This document shows positions 41,225 to 50,798 of a stretch of 64,000 nt of DNA, piece by piece. Position numbers and translations under genes: made by a program. The stretch covers positions 1 through 64,000 of the forward strand of contig NZ_SZPZ01000005.1 in the NCBI RefSeq assembly GCF_005233875.1, in the 5' to 3' direction. Origin of the DNA: Kribbella jiaozuonensis (GTDB lineage: Bacteria > Actinomycetota > Actinomycetes > Propionibacteriales > Kribbellaceae). Positions within the stretch are counted from its first letter, which is position 1. Every line of letters starts with the position of its first letter. Below the pieces are notes generated by a model. That model ran no database searches and was not told the origin of the DNA. It saw nothing but the letters and a program-made list of their open reading frames with translations.

Positions 41225-42099
41225 GCTTCAGCTCCTCTGCGGTTCAGGCGAGCCAGGACCAGCATCGGTACGACGGTGACGAAGAACAGCACGATCGACA
41301 ACGCCGACGCGTACCCGAGGTTGCCCTCGAAACCCTGGCTGTACTGCTGGATCAGCATCACCACCGAGTTGTCGCGCCCGCCCGGCCCGCCCTTGCCGCC
41401 GCTGAGGATGAACAGCTCCGAGAACACCCGCAGCGCCGACACCGAGATCAGGATCGAGATCAGGATCATCGTCCCGCGGACGCCGGGGATCGTGATGTGC
41501 ACGAACCGCCGGAACGGCCCGGCGCCGTCGACCGCGGCCGCCTCGTGCAGCTCACGTCCGACGTTCCCGAGGGCGGCCAGGTAGATGATCATGTAGTACC
41601 CGAGCCCCTTCCAGATCGTCAGACTGATTGCGCTCAGCAACAACAGCCACTGGTCGGACAGGAACGGCAGCGGCCCGGAGATGAACCCGAGCTTCTCGGC
41701 CATCCCGTTGACCAAACCTCGGTCGTCGAGGATCCACTGCCAGATCAGCGCCACCACGACCGCGGACGCGACCACCGGCGTGTAGAACGCAGTACGGAAG
41801 AACGTGATGCCGGGCAGCTTCTTCTCGACGAGTACGGCGAGCAGCAGCGGCAGGACCGTGAGGAACGGCAGGCAGACCACCATGTAGATGACGCTGTTCA
41901 GCAGCGCCCACCGCAGCTGCTCGTCGTGCAGCAGGGTCTCGAAGTTCTTCAGCCCGACGAAGTGGCCGCCGCCGATCGGCCTGGCGTTCGTGAACGACAG
42001 GATCACGGTGTTGATCGACGGCCACAGGTTGAAGACGAGCAACCACGCGAGTGCTGGGATCACCAGCACCCACGGGGTGAACCAACGGTGATACCGCAT
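41221..42099 (-). CDS. Sugar ABC transporter permease (MalF-like)
   Basis: A 292-residue CUT1-type permease, partner of the downstream MalG-like protein. Six transmembrane segments and the EAA loop LHEAAAVDGAGPFRRFVHIT are visible. The ATG shares one base with the stop of the binding-protein gene (TAATG), and its stop overlaps the next permease, so the three are one operon. Confidence 0.92.
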   Translation of the reverse strand: MRYHRWFTPWVLVIPALAWLLVFNLWPSINTVILSFTNARPIGGGHFVGLKNFETLLHDEQLRWALLNSVIYMVVCLPFLTVLPLLLAVLVEKKLPGITFFRTAFYTPVVASAVVVALIWQWILDDRGLVNGMAEKLGFISGPLPFLSDQWLLLLSAISLTIWKGLGYYMIIYLAALGNVGRELHEAAAVDGAGPFRRFVHITIPGVRGTMILISILISVSALRVFSELFILSGGKGGPGGRDNSVVMLIQQYSQGFEGNLGYASALSIVLFFVTVVPMLVLARLNRRGAEA

Positions 42100-43391
42100 T
42101 ACTGCGTGAGCAGCTGGTTGGCCTTGGCCACCGCGGCGTCGAGGGCTGCCTGGGAGGTGATCTTCCCGGAGATCGCGAGCGAGATCTGCTGACCGATGAA
42201 GTCGTTGGTCGCGCCACTGATCACCGGCGGCTGCAGGTTCTTGGCCTTGGCCAGCGACTGGAACGCGAGCACCTTCGCGTCACTCTCCGGCGTACCGTCG
42301 GACTTCGAGAAGTACGGGTCCTGGGCGGAGGCCTTCGTCGACGGGAAGATGTTGACGATCTTCGCGAACGCGGCCTGGTTCTCCGCGTTGGTGACGAACC
42401 GGGCGAGCGCGATCGCCGCGGCCTGGTTCTTGGTCTTGGCTGATACCGACAGCCCCTGTACGTACAGCGGCGGGGTGTCGAGCGCGGGCGACGGGACGAC
42501 CTTGCCCTTCAGCGACGGGTTGTCCTTCTGGAAGTCCTGGATCGCGTTGCCGCCACCGGTGGTCCAGGCAACCTTGCCCTGGGTGAAGAGCTTGGAGTTG
42601 CCCAGGTACTCGTTCGTCAGGATGTCCCGCGGCATGTAGCCGGCCTTGTACGCGTCGCGGTACTTGTCCAGCAGCGCGGCGGCCTCGGGAGTGTTGAAGA
42701 CGAACTTCTTACCGTCGTCGGACAGGATCTTGACGCCCGCGTTGGTGAAGTCACCGATGCCCGGCAGGCGCGACATCAGGTATTCCTTGCCGCCAGTCTT
42801 GTCGTGCATCGTCTTCGCGGCCGCGAGCAGCTCGTCGAACGTCTTCGGCGGGTTCTTCACATCCAGACCGGCCGCGGCGAACTTGGTCGCGTTCCAGTAG
42901 TCGATGTCGGTGTTCAGGTACCACGGGTAGCCGAACGTGCCGTTCATCCCCTGGTACTGGTACGCCTGTACGCCGCCCTCGACGTACTCGTCGGCAAGCT
43001 TGGAGTCGGCCGCGCCGACGTCGAGCAGCATGTTCTGCTTGGCCAGGCTGAGGGCGAAGTCCGGCGGGAGGTTCGTGACGTCGGGCAGCTGGCCGGCCGA
43101 CGCCTGGCTCAGCACCTTCTTGTCGTAGCCGTCGCCGGGCTGGTCGAGCCAGGTCACGTGCGTGCCCGGGTACTTCGCCTCGAAGGCCTTGATCACGCCC
43201 TCGACGTACGACGTGAACTTCGGCTTCAGCGCCCACGTCTGGAAGCTGACCTCACCGGTCACCTGGGCGTTCGCGTCGACGGTCGGCTTGGCGCCACCGC
43301 TGCCGGAGTCCTCGGATCCGAGGCCGCAACCTGCCAGAGTGAGAGCGGCGGCGGCAAGGGCGGCCACCGGCGCCAGACGGCGTCTACGCAT
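42099..43391 (-). CDS. Sugar-binding lipoprotein of ABC importer
   Basis: A 430-residue extracellular solute-binding protein (family 1), tethered as a lipoprotein. The signal peptide ends in the lipobox LAGC (cysteine ~22), followed by a Gly/Ser linker. The body shows the typical FEAKYPGTHVTWLDQPGDGY region and a C-terminal helix. GGAGA precedes the ATG. It is the first gene of the importer operon, with a LacI operator over its transcription start. Confidence 0.92.
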   Translation of the reverse strand: MRRRRLAPVAALAAAALTLAGCGLGSEDSGSGGAKPTVDANAQVTGEVSFQTWALKPKFTSYVEGVIKAFEAKYPGTHVTWLDQPGDGYDKKVLSQASAGQLPDVTNLPPDFALSLAKQNMLLDVGAADSKLADEYVEGGVQAYQYQGMNGTFGYPWYLNTDIDYWNATKFAAAGLDVKNPPKTFDELLAAAKTMHDKTGGKEYLMSRLPGIGDFTNAGVKILSDDGKKFVFNTPEAAALLDKYRDAYKAGYMPRDILTNEYLGNSKLFTQGKVAWTTGGGNAIQDFQKDNPSLKGKVVPSPALDTPPLYVQGLSVSAKTKNQAAAIALARFVTNAENQAAFAKIVNIFPSTKASAQDPYFSKSDGTPESDAKVLAFQSLAKAKNLQPPVISGATNDFIGQQISLAISGKITSQAALDAAVAKANQLLTQ

Positions 43392-43408
43392 GGAATCTCC
43401 TGGGTTTG

Positions 43409-43459
43409 ATAAACCGGTATAGCTCCTGCACTATCGGGGATCGTAGAATCCGCTGTCAA
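43409..43459 (-). promoter_or_regulatory. Importer promoter and LacI-type operator
   Basis: On the minus strand TTGACA (43459-43454) and GATAGT (43435-43430) are spaced by 18 bases. Downstream, ATAAACCGGTATAG (43409-43422, plus-strand reading) is a near-perfect palindrome with a central CG, the LacI-family hallmark. A very similar site lies before the glycoside hydrolase gene. Confidence 0.6.
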
Positions 43460-43476
43460 GGGTGAGGGAGGAACGT

Positions 43477-44493
43477 GTGGCCAGACCGACGATTGCGGAT
43501 ATTGCGACCAGGGCAGGGGTGTCCAAGGGTGCGGTGTCGTTCGCGCTGAACGGGCGGCCCGGGGTCAGCGACGCGACCCGGGAGCGGATCCTGAAGATCG
43601 CCGAGCAGATGAGCTGGCGGCCGCACAGCGCGGCCCGGGCGCTCGGGGCGTCGCGGGTCGACTCGGTCGGGATGGTGATCGCGCGGCCGGCCCGGACGCT
43701 GGGGGTCGAGCCGTTCTTCGCGCACCTGCTGTCCGGCGTACAGTCCGGCCTGTCCGCGGAGTCGATCTCGCTGCAACTGCTGATCGTCGAGGACACCGCG
43801 GCCGAGATCGAGGTGTATCGGCGGTGGGCCTCGGAGCACCGCGTCGACGGCGTGATCCTGGTCGACCTCACCGTCAAGGACCCGCGGGTCGACGAGCTCA
43901 AGGCACTCGAGCTGCCCGCCGTGGTGATCGGCGGCCGCGGCGGCAAAGGCGCGCTGGCATCGGTCTGGGCGGACGACCGCGACGCGATGCTCTCGATCGT
44001 GGAGTACCTCGCCGCGCTCGGCCATCGCCGGATCGCCCACGTCGCCGGTACGCCGAACTTCCAGCACACCCAGCGCCGGATCCGCGCCGTCCGCGACGCG
44101 GCGCCCCGCCTGGGCCTGGTGGATTCGCCGTCGTTGACCACGGACTTCAGCGACGCGGAGGGTGCCGCGATCACGCGCAAGCTGCTCTCGCAGTCCGTGC
44201 GGCCGACCGCGATCGTCTACGACAGCGACGTGATGGCGGTCGCCGGCCTGGGCGTCGCGATGGAGATGGGCGTCTCGGTCCCCGGCGACCTCTCGATCGT
44301 CGCCTTCGACGACTCGATCCTCACCCAGCTCATGCACCCTGCGCTGACGGCCCTGTCCCGCGACACCTTCGACTTCGGTCGCCAGGCCGCCGAGGTGCTC
44401 CTCGAGACCATCGCCGACCCCACGACGGTCATCAACCGCCGCACCGCTGACCCGGTGCTGACGGTCCGTGAGTCGACCGCTCCCCCGGCGTGA
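43477..44493 (+). CDS. LacI-family transcriptional regulator
   Basis: A 338-residue sugar-responsive repressor. The helix-turn-helix is at the extreme N-terminus (TIADIATRAGVSKGAVSFAL), followed by the hinge and a periplasmic-binding-protein-like effector domain. I chose the GTG at 43477, with GGGAGGA 5 bases upstream; a GTG five codons earlier is possible. It is divergent from the importer and upstream of the hydrolase; matching palindromes precede both. Confidence 0.93.
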   Translation: MARPTIADIATRAGVSKGAVSFALNGRPGVSDATRERILKIAEQMSWRPHSAARALGASRVDSVGMVIARPARTLGVEPFFAHLLSGVQSGLSAESISLQLLIVEDTAAEIEVYRRWASEHRVDGVILVDLTVKDPRVDELKALELPAVVIGGRGGKGALASVWADDRDAMLSIVEYLAALGHRRIAHVAGTPNFQHTQRRIRAVRDAAPRLGLVDSPSLTTDFSDAEGAAITRKLLSQSVRPTAIVYDSDVMAVAGLGVAMEMGVSVPGDLSIVAFDDSILTQLMHPALTALSRDTFDFGRQAAEVLLETIADPTTVINRRTADPVLTVRESTAPPA

Positions 44494-44495
44494 TG

Positions 44496-44525
44496 TTGCT
44501 CTTCGCGCCTAAACCGATTTAGCAT
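44496..44525 (+). promoter_or_regulatory. Glycoside hydrolase promoter with LacI-type operator in the spacer
   Basis: TTGCTC (44496-44501) and TAGCAT (44520-44525) are separated by 18 bases. Within the spacer lies CTAAACCGATTTAG (44509-44522), which matches the importer operator at 11 of 14 positions. The -10 is 7 bases from the ATG, so the mRNA is likely leaderless. Confidence 0.6.
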
Positions 44526-44532
44526 CCTCGGC

Positions 44533-45693
44533 ATGCCTTCGGTTCCCAGGTTCGGCGCCAACTACGTCCCCTCCAGCGGCTGGTTTTACAGCTGGCTGGA
44601 CTACGACGGCGCCGCAGTACGGCGGGACTTCGCCGACCTGGCCGCGATCGGGCTGGACCACGTCCGGGTGTTCCCGGTCTGGCCGTGGATCCAGCCGAAC
44701 CGGGCGATCATCCGTGAGCGCGCGATCGCGGATCTGCTCGACACGATCGACGCCGCCGCGGAGTACGGGCTGTCCGTCGCGGTCGACCTGATCCAGGGTC
44801 ACCTGTCCAGCTTCGACTTCCTCCCGTCGTGGGTGCTGACCTGGCACAAGAGCAGCCTGTTCGAGGATCCGACGGTCCGCGACGGCCTCACGGCGTACGT
44901 CGACACCGTGGCGCGCGCGGTCGCGACGAAGCCGAACGTCTTCGCGATCACGCTCGGGAACGAGGTCAACAACCTCTGGCCCGACAGCCCGACCACGCCG
45001 GATGCGTCGACGGCCTGGGCGCAGGATCTGCTGACCACGCTGAAGAAGGCGGCGCCGGACGTGCTCGCCCTGCACTCCGTGTTCGACGACGCCTGGTACA
45101 AGGCCGACCACCCGTTCCACCCCGTTGACGCCGTGGATCTGGGTGACCTGAGCACTGTCCACTCGTGGGTTTTCAACGGGGTCTCACGAGTGGACGGTCC
45201 CCTCGGGCCGGCCACACTCACCCACGCCGACTACCTGGTCGAACTGGCCCGCGCCACCTCACTCGACCCTGCGCGACCCGTCTGGCTGCAGGAGATCGGC
45301 GTACCCGGGCCGGATATCCCCACGGATCTGCAGGCCGAGTTCACCCGCCGTACGCTCGAGATCGTGCTTCCGAACCCGGCGCTGTACGGCGTGACGTGGT
45401 GGTCGTCGCACGACATCGACCGCAGCCTGCTCGACTTCCCGGACCGCGAATACGACCTGGGTCTGTTCACCGTCGACCACCAGCGCAAGCCCGCTGCCCA
45501 AGCCCTCGCCGACGTGATCGCTGACGTCAAGGCGAACGGCGTACCGTCCACGCCGGATGCCACCACGCTGACCGCGCCGGCCAACCTCCGCACCGAGCCG
45601 GGCCGGCGCCCGGAAGTTGCCCCCGGCAGCGAATTCCACCTGCACTGGGTCGAGGCCCGAACGGCAGGCCCGGTCCGCATCGTCCTGCCCTGA
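44533..45693 (+). CDS. Intracellular glycoside hydrolase, GH5-like (clan A)
   Basis: A 386-residue (beta/alpha)8-type glycosidase. The likely acid/base glutamate is Glu144 in GNEVNN after a strand, and the nucleophile is Glu254 in LQEIGVPG. This is the clan A arrangement seen in GH5 mannanases and glucosidases. No signal peptide is present, so it should act on oligosaccharides brought in by the adjacent ABC importer. The C-terminal ~50 residues may form a small beta domain. A beta-mannoside or beta-glucoside substrate is plausible but not shown. Confidence 0.82.
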   Translation: MPSVPRFGANYVPSSGWFYSWLDYDGAAVRRDFADLAAIGLDHVRVFPVWPWIQPNRAIIRERAIADLLDTIDAAAEYGLSVAVDLIQGHLSSFDFLPSWVLTWHKSSLFEDPTVRDGLTAYVDTVARAVATKPNVFAITLGNEVNNLWPDSPTTPDASTAWAQDLLTTLKKAAPDVLALHSVFDDAWYKADHPFHPVDAVDLGDLSTVHSWVFNGVSRVDGPLGPATLTHADYLVELARATSLDPARPVWLQEIGVPGPDIPTDLQAEFTRRTLEIVLPNPALYGVTWWSSHDIDRSLLDFPDREYDLGLFTVDHQRKPAAQALADVIADVKANGVPSTPDATTLTAPANLRTEPGRRPEVAPGSEFHLHWVEARTAGPVRIVLP

Positions 45694-45698
45694 TCGCG

Positions 45699-46412
45699 TT
45701 ACTGCTTGGCGATCAGTACTTCGATGCCGTCGAGGATCCGCGCCAACCCGAACTCCAGGTCGTCGTCGAGGCCGTCCTCGTACTCCTGGTTCGTGTACAT
45801 CGAGGTCAGGATCGGGTAGTTGCCGTCGATCAGCCTCGGGACCAGGAAACGGCCCACCTGTTCGGCTTGGACCGGGGTGTTGTCACTCGAGCCGAGCTGG
45901 CGGGCGAGGTTCGCGTAGTTGCGGGCGTAGCCGTCGAGCAGCATCAGGCAGCCGAGGTTGTCGTGCTGGCTGAGTCCGGTCTCGGCGAGCGCCTGCAGCA
46001 TGGCCTCGACCCAGCGGAGCAGGTTAGGCGTGACGGGCGCGCCACGGATCGGTACGTCGAGCAGCCACGGGCGATCGTCGTACAACTTCACCTGCGCGTC
46101 GACCCACGCGATCGCGGCCGGGCGCCAGCCCTGCGGTAGCTCGGGCGGCAGGCCGACCGCCTTCTCGTGCACGAGCACGATCAGCTCTTCCTTCGACCGG
46201 ACATAGCGGTACATCGCGTTCGTGGTGACGCCGAGGTGCGCCGCGATCCGCTGCAACGAGATCGCCTCGAACCCGTCCCGGTCGCCGAATTCGATGCCGG
46301 TGTCGACGATCTGCTCGATCGACAACGCCGGCTTCGGCCCGCGCCGCTGCGCCGGCAGCACACCCCAGGACAGGGCGAGCCCCGGCGGCAGCTCCCCGCG
46401 GTCCTCGGTCAT
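45699..46412 (-). CDS. TetR-family transcriptional regulator
   Basis: A ~237-residue repressor. The helix-turn-helix spans LSIEQIVDTGIEFGDRDGFE to VTTNAMYRYVRSKEEL, preceded by a basic QRRGPKP stretch. The start is the ATG at 46410-46412 or a GTG six codons upstream (46430). The palindrome GGTGCTAGCACC at 46451-46462 lies between it and the divergent DUF1707-like/ABC operon, which is the natural target. The effector is unknown. Confidence 0.88.
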   Translation of the reverse strand: MTEDRGELPPGLALSWGVLPAQRRGPKPALSIEQIVDTGIEFGDRDGFEAISLQRIAAHLGVTTNAMYRYVRSKEELIVLVHEKAVGLPPELPQGWRPAAIAWVDAQVKLYDDRPWLLDVPIRGAPVTPNLLRWVEAMLQALAETGLSQHDNLGCLMLLDGYARNYANLARQLGSSDNTPVQAEQVGRFLVPRLIDGNYPILTSMYTNQEYEDGLDDDLEFGLARILDGIEVLIAKQ

Positions 46413-46450
46413 GTCTCCATCCTGACGCACGACGCCAGGGGCGTGACAGG

Positions 46451-46462
46451 GGTGCTAGCACC
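46451..46462. promoter_or_regulatory. Putative TetR operator
   Basis: GGTGCTAGCACC is a perfect 12-bp palindrome in the intergenic region between the TetR-family gene and the divergent ABC exporter operon. Confidence 0.45.
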
Positions 46463-46552
46463 ACCCTCGAAACGGGTCCTGAGCAGCGGGCGGCCGAAAC
46501 TGTTCAACCCCTACGCTTTTTCACATCGAACCTCCGGAAAGGAACCCAGATC

Positions 46553-46978
46553 ATGTACACGCTGCTCGAACCCCTCCTGACCCCCGACCAGATCAAGCTG
46601 ACCGACGCCGACCGCCGCGCCGCGGTCGCCAAGCTCGACAGCGCCGTACGGCAGGCCGCCCTCGCTCCCTCACAGGCCAGCGAGCGGCAGTTGCAGCTGC
46701 TCACCGCCGAGACGCGCGGTGAGCTGCGCAAGATCATGGCCGGCGTTCCGGACGCGACTCCGCCTCGCGGGCTGACCACGGCGCTGCGTGCGTTCACCGG
46801 CGTCTGGCTGGTGACCTGTGTGGTGCAGTTCGTGATCTGGGTGGCGCTGGCGATGTTCGGTCACTTCGACGGACCGTGGTGGCTCTGGTCGGACCTCGGT
46901 CTCGGCGCGGTCGTCGCGATCCTGTGGTGGACGAACGAGTCGTACCACCGCAAGTCCGACGTCCTGGTCGCGCCATGA
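46553..46978 (+). CDS. DUF1707-like membrane protein
   Basis: A 141-residue protein. Residues 15-65 (KLTDADRRAAVAKLDSAVRQ and following) resemble the DUF1707/SHOCT-like N-terminal domain common in actinobacterial membrane proteins. Two transmembrane helices follow at about 80-101 and 108-126. The stop overlaps the ATPase start (ATGA), so it belongs to the exporter operon. Its role is unknown. Confidence 0.78.
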   Translation: MYTLLEPLLTPDQIKLTDADRRAAVAKLDSAVRQAALAPSQASERQLQLLTAETRGELRKIMAGVPDATPPRGLTTALRAFTGVWLVTCVVQFVIWVALAMFGHFDGPWWLWSDLGLGAVVAILWWTNESYHRKSDVLVAP

Positions 46979-47718
46979 GCGTCCAGCTGAGCGACGTACG
47001 GAAGGTGTATGGCACCGGGCCTGGCGCGGTTGAGGCGCTGGCCGGTGTCACCTACGGCTTCGAGGCGGGCACCTTCACCGCGGTGATGGGACCGTCCGGG
47101 TCTGGCAAGAGCACGCTGTTGCATTGCGCGGCCGGGCTTGATGTGCCGACCTCCGGTGAGGTCGAGTTGGCCGGGCGGTCGCTTCGCGGTCTGGACGAGA
47201 CTGCGCTGACGGAGCTGCGGCGCGAGTCAGTGGCCTTCGTGTTTCAGTCGTTCAACTTGATGCCGGCGCTGACGGTGCGGCAGAACGTCGTGCTGCCGTT
47301 GACGTTGGCGGGGAAGTCGCCGGATGACGCATGGGTGACTGAGGTGATCCGGCGGGTCGGGCTCGATGCGCGGATGAAGCACCGGCCGAGCGAGTTGTCC
47401 GGTGGTCAGCAGCAGCGGGTGGCGATTGCGCGGGCGCTGGCTGGGCGTACGGCGATCACGTTCGCGGACGAGCCGACCGGCGCGCTCGATACGACCACTG
47501 CGCTCGAGGTGCTGACGCTGCTTCGGGATCAGTCCCGCGAGCTCGGTCAGACGATCGTGATGGTCACCCACGATCCGGTCGCGGCGTCGTACGCCGATCG
47601 CGTGGTCTTCCTCGTCGACGGGCGGATCGTGTCCGAAACCGCCCGTCCCACCGCCGAGGCCGTCGCCGCGGAACTCGCCCAGCTGAGCGCCGGCCGCTTC
47701 TCACCCACGGAGATCTGA
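46975..47718 (+). CDS. ABC transporter ATP-binding protein (MacB/LolD type)
   Basis: A 247-residue ATPase for an FtsX-like permease. Walker A is GPSGSGKS, the Q-loop is in VFQSFNLMP, the signature is LSGGQQQR, Walker B is ITFADEP and the H-loop is VMVTHD. The start is the ATG at 46975; an open frame extends upstream inside the previous gene. One base separates its stop from the permease ATG. Such exporters move peptides, drugs or lipids, or act mechanically at the envelope. Confidence 0.94.
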   Translation: MSVQLSDVRKVYGTGPGAVEALAGVTYGFEAGTFTAVMGPSGSGKSTLLHCAAGLDVPTSGEVELAGRSLRGLDETALTELRRESVAFVFQSFNLMPALTVRQNVVLPLTLAGKSPDDAWVTEVIRRVGLDARMKHRPSELSGGQQQRVAIARALAGRTAITFADEPTGALDTTTALEVLTLLRDQSRELGQTIVMVTHDPVAASYADRVVFLVDGRIVSETARPTAEAVAAELAQLSAGRFSPTEI

Positions 47719-47719
47719 C

Positions 47720-50221
47720 ATGTTCCGCCTCGCCGTCACCACCCTGCGCTACCGCACCGCCGCCTTCCTCGCGATCTTCGTCGCAGTCCTCCTCGGCGGA
47801 GCACTCCTGGCCGCCGCCGGCGGCCTCCTGGAAACCGCCTTACGCCTCAACGCCCCACCCCAACGCGTGACCGCTGCCCCCATCGTGGTGGCAGGCGACC
47901 CCGCCTACCATCCCCCCAACGGCAGCGGCTCCGCCGCCTTCCCAGAACGCCACCGCGTAGACGAGTCGCTGGTCACCAAGCTCACCGGCGCCCCAGGCGT
48001 GTCCAAGGCGATCGCCGACAGGTCGTTCCCGGCAACAGTCACAAGCAGCCCGCGCAGCTCCTCCGGAGCAGGAGCGGGTCGGGCGGGCGGCTCCTCCGGC
48101 GCAGGTTCGAGTGGGCTTGCCGGCCACCCGTGGAGTTCGGCGGGGCTTACCCCGTATCAGCTGATGATCGGGAGAGCTCCGGTTGGCGGGCAGGTTGTGC
48201 TCGACGAGCGGCTGGTCGGCACCTCCAAGCCTGGTGACCACGTCACGGTGACCGTGGGCGGCGAGCCTCGGGACCTGGTGTTGGCTGGGGTTGCGCGGGC
48301 TGGGCATCGGGTTGATGTGCCGGCGGTGTTCTTTGCGGATGGGGATGTGCCGGCCGGGGTGGACGCGATCGGCGTGTTTCCGGCGGACGGGATGTCGGCT
48401 CGGGAGTTGGCCAAGCAGCTGGAACTGCCCCAAGGTGTGAAGGCTTACACCGGCGACGACCGCGGTGTCGCGGAGTACCAAGGGATTGCTACGAGTCTGC
48501 CTTTGATCATCATGTCCGGCGTCTTCGGTGGGATGGTGGCTGCGGTCATGGCGCTCGTGGTATCGGCAACGATCGGGCTGTCCGTCCGCCAGCGTCGTCG
48601 TGAGCTCGCGTTGCTGCGGGCAAGCGGTGCCACCCCGCGGCAGGTCGGCAAGATGGTGATCGCCGAGACCATGCTGGTCGGCCTCATCGGGCTGGCAATC
48701 GGCCTACTGGCCGGCCGGTTCGCCGGCAACTGGATCTTCGGCCTGCTCGCCGACGGCGGCATCGTTCCGCCCCAGCTCCGGTACGACCAGGGCCCGCTCC
48801 CGTTCGCCGGCGCAGCCATCCTGACGTTCGCAGTACTGCGCATCACCGTCGGATTCGCCGCCGGCCGAGCCGCCTGAATCCGCCCGATCCAGGCCCTCGC
48901 CGAGGCCGCCGTACCGAACGTCGCCCTCAGCCGCATCCGCATCATCATCGGCCTGGTCTTCGCCGGCGCCACCGTGGCGATCGCCCTCTCGACCCCGTTC
49001 ATGGGTCCGACCAACGCAGCCGCGATCGGCGGCCCGGCCGGCCTGACCGGTTCGATCGCCGTCGCGATCCTCGCCCCGCTGGTGATCCAACGCGCCCTGA
49101 TCCCCCGCATCACCCGGTACGTCGAGAACCGCGGCACCAGCGGAGTCCTAGCGGTCATCAACCTCCGCGTCCGCGCAGTCCAGTTCGGCGCGATCCTGGT
49201 CCCGATCACCATCGCCACAGCGATTGCCGTAGGCAACATCTACTCCCAGACCACCCAACAGAAGGCTGCCGAAGAGGCCTTCACCAGCAACCTGTCCGGC
49301 GACGTCGTCATCACCGGCGGCATCCCCGCCTCCCTCACCAAAGCAGCGAGCGAACAACCCGGCGTCACCGCATCGTCCGAACTCGTCCGCAGCAAAGGCT
49401 GGATCGAGGAGCCGTACGACACCTCCCACACCAGCGACGCCTGGCCTCTCCTCGGGCTCAGCGGCCCGATCTACAAGGACAAGGTGACGAAGGGCTCGCT
49501 CAACGACCTGACCGGCAACACCATCGCCCTGCCACCAGGTACGGCGAAGAAGCTCAAGGTCGACGTCGGCTCCGAGATCGGGGTGCGGCTGGGCGACGAC
49601 GCACTGGTCAAGGTCAAGGTGGTCGCACTCGCCGAAGGCCCGTCCGGCTACCAATCCCTCCTGCTCCCCGCACAACTGCTGGCCGCCCACACCACAACCG
49701 GCCTACCAAGCCAGCTGGTCCTCAAGACCGACGAGAAGCTCCACCTGGACCTGTCGAAATGGCCCGGTACGACGATGGGCGGCCGCGAGCTGCTCGCCGA
49801 CGGACTGGACACCGGCCTCGGCGTAGACGCGTGGATCGGCTACCTGCTGGCCGCGATCGCAGTCGCTTACACCGCCATCGCCTCGGTCAACACGATCGCA
49901 GTCGCCGTACTCGACCGCCGCCGCGAATTCGGACTGCAGCGCCTGACCGGATCGACCCGCCGCGAGGTCTCCCGCATGCTCGGTCTCGAGGGCCTGCTCA
50001 TCGCAGCACTCGGGCTGGCAAGCGGTCTGATCACAGCAGCGTTCACGGTCCTCCCGATCGCGGTGGCAACCCGAGGCTGGCCGATCCCGTCCGGTCCGGT
50101 GTGGGTCCTGGTCGCGTGGATCGCGGTCGTCCTCCTGCTGGTCCTCCCGACCACAGCGATCACCGGTCGCATCGCGATGCGCGCCAAGCCGATGGACGCG
50201 CTCAGCTCACCCGTCGGCTGA
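47720..50221 (+). pseudogene. FtsX-like ABC permease interrupted by an in-frame TGA
   Basis: Continuous reading gives an ~833-residue MacB/FtsX-type permease with two permease domains, but a TGA at 48875-48877 interrupts it after residue 385. The frame is unchanged: GFAAGRAA, stop, IRPIQALAEAAVP, then the second half to 50221. The RxxPIxAL segment is the conserved end of FtsX domain one, and CGA would restore arginine there. The first part ends after four transmembrane helices; the second has a GTG at 48974 but no ribosome binding site. This may be a nonsense mutation, a sequencing error or, less likely, readthrough. A Ser/Gly/Ala-rich linker lies near residues 110-135. Confidence 0.85.
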
Positions 50222-50710
50222 TTCGATCCACCCGTAGCCGCCGTCCTCCAGGCGAACCACCTGGAGGCCGGCGGCCAACCGGCGTACGTCGTCGGTCTCG
50301 ATCACACCCGCGGCCGGGCCGGCGATGTCGAGCACGATCGCGGCCGCGCCCTCCTGGATCGCCGCGGTCGCGACCAGTTGCGCCTGGGCCGGCATCGGCC
50401 GCGCCTCCGGGCTCCACCGGGCCAGGCTCTCGGTGCCGGTGAACGCGAGCAGCGCGTTCCGCCCGTCCTGTCCCTTGAGCAGCGCGACGGCCATGTCCGA
50501 GGTCTTGTCGTGCGCGAGCCCGTTCTCGTCGTACTCGACCTCGCCGAGCATCGCCACCACCGGCACCAGCAGCCGCGCCCCGGTCGGTCCTGCCAGCGCC
50601 GCCAGCACCGCGCCCTCGTCACCCTCCGCGAGCGCGGTCGCGAGCGCGAGGTCCGCCGTACCGTCGTCGTTGTCGAACCCGGTGAAGGCCAAGCGGCGCT
50701 CTGGTTGCAT
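50207..50710 (-). CDS. SseB-family protein
   Basis: A 167-residue cytoplasmic protein with an SseB-type N-terminal domain (LLVPVVAMLGEVEYDENGLAH and LLAFTGTESLARW). In actinobacteria such proteins are common and of unknown function. The start is ATG at 50708-50710; the frame extends further upstream over the next gene's antisense. Its 3' end overlaps the permease 3' end by 15 bases, convergent. Confidence 0.8.
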   Translation of the reverse strand: MQPERRLAFTGFDNDDGTADLALATALAEGDEGAVLAALAGPTGARLLVPVVAMLGEVEYDENGLAHDKTSDMAVALLKGQDGRNALLAFTGTESLARWSPEARPMPAQAQLVATAAIQEGAAAIVLDIAGPAAGVIETDDVRRLAAGLQVVRLEDGGYGWIESADG

Positions 50711-50798
50711 GCGGATATTGTCCCCGGAGGTCTCTTTCAGGGGTGCGTCAGGGCTCTTCCCCTCTTGGTTCCGGGCGGGACTGTGCGAGCCTGGGTAT

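Noticed and set aside
48974..50221. Second half of the permease as an independent gene
   Set aside because: It is in exactly the same frame as the first half, has no ribosome binding site, and begins in the middle of a hydrophobic helix; a nonsense-interrupted gene explains it better.
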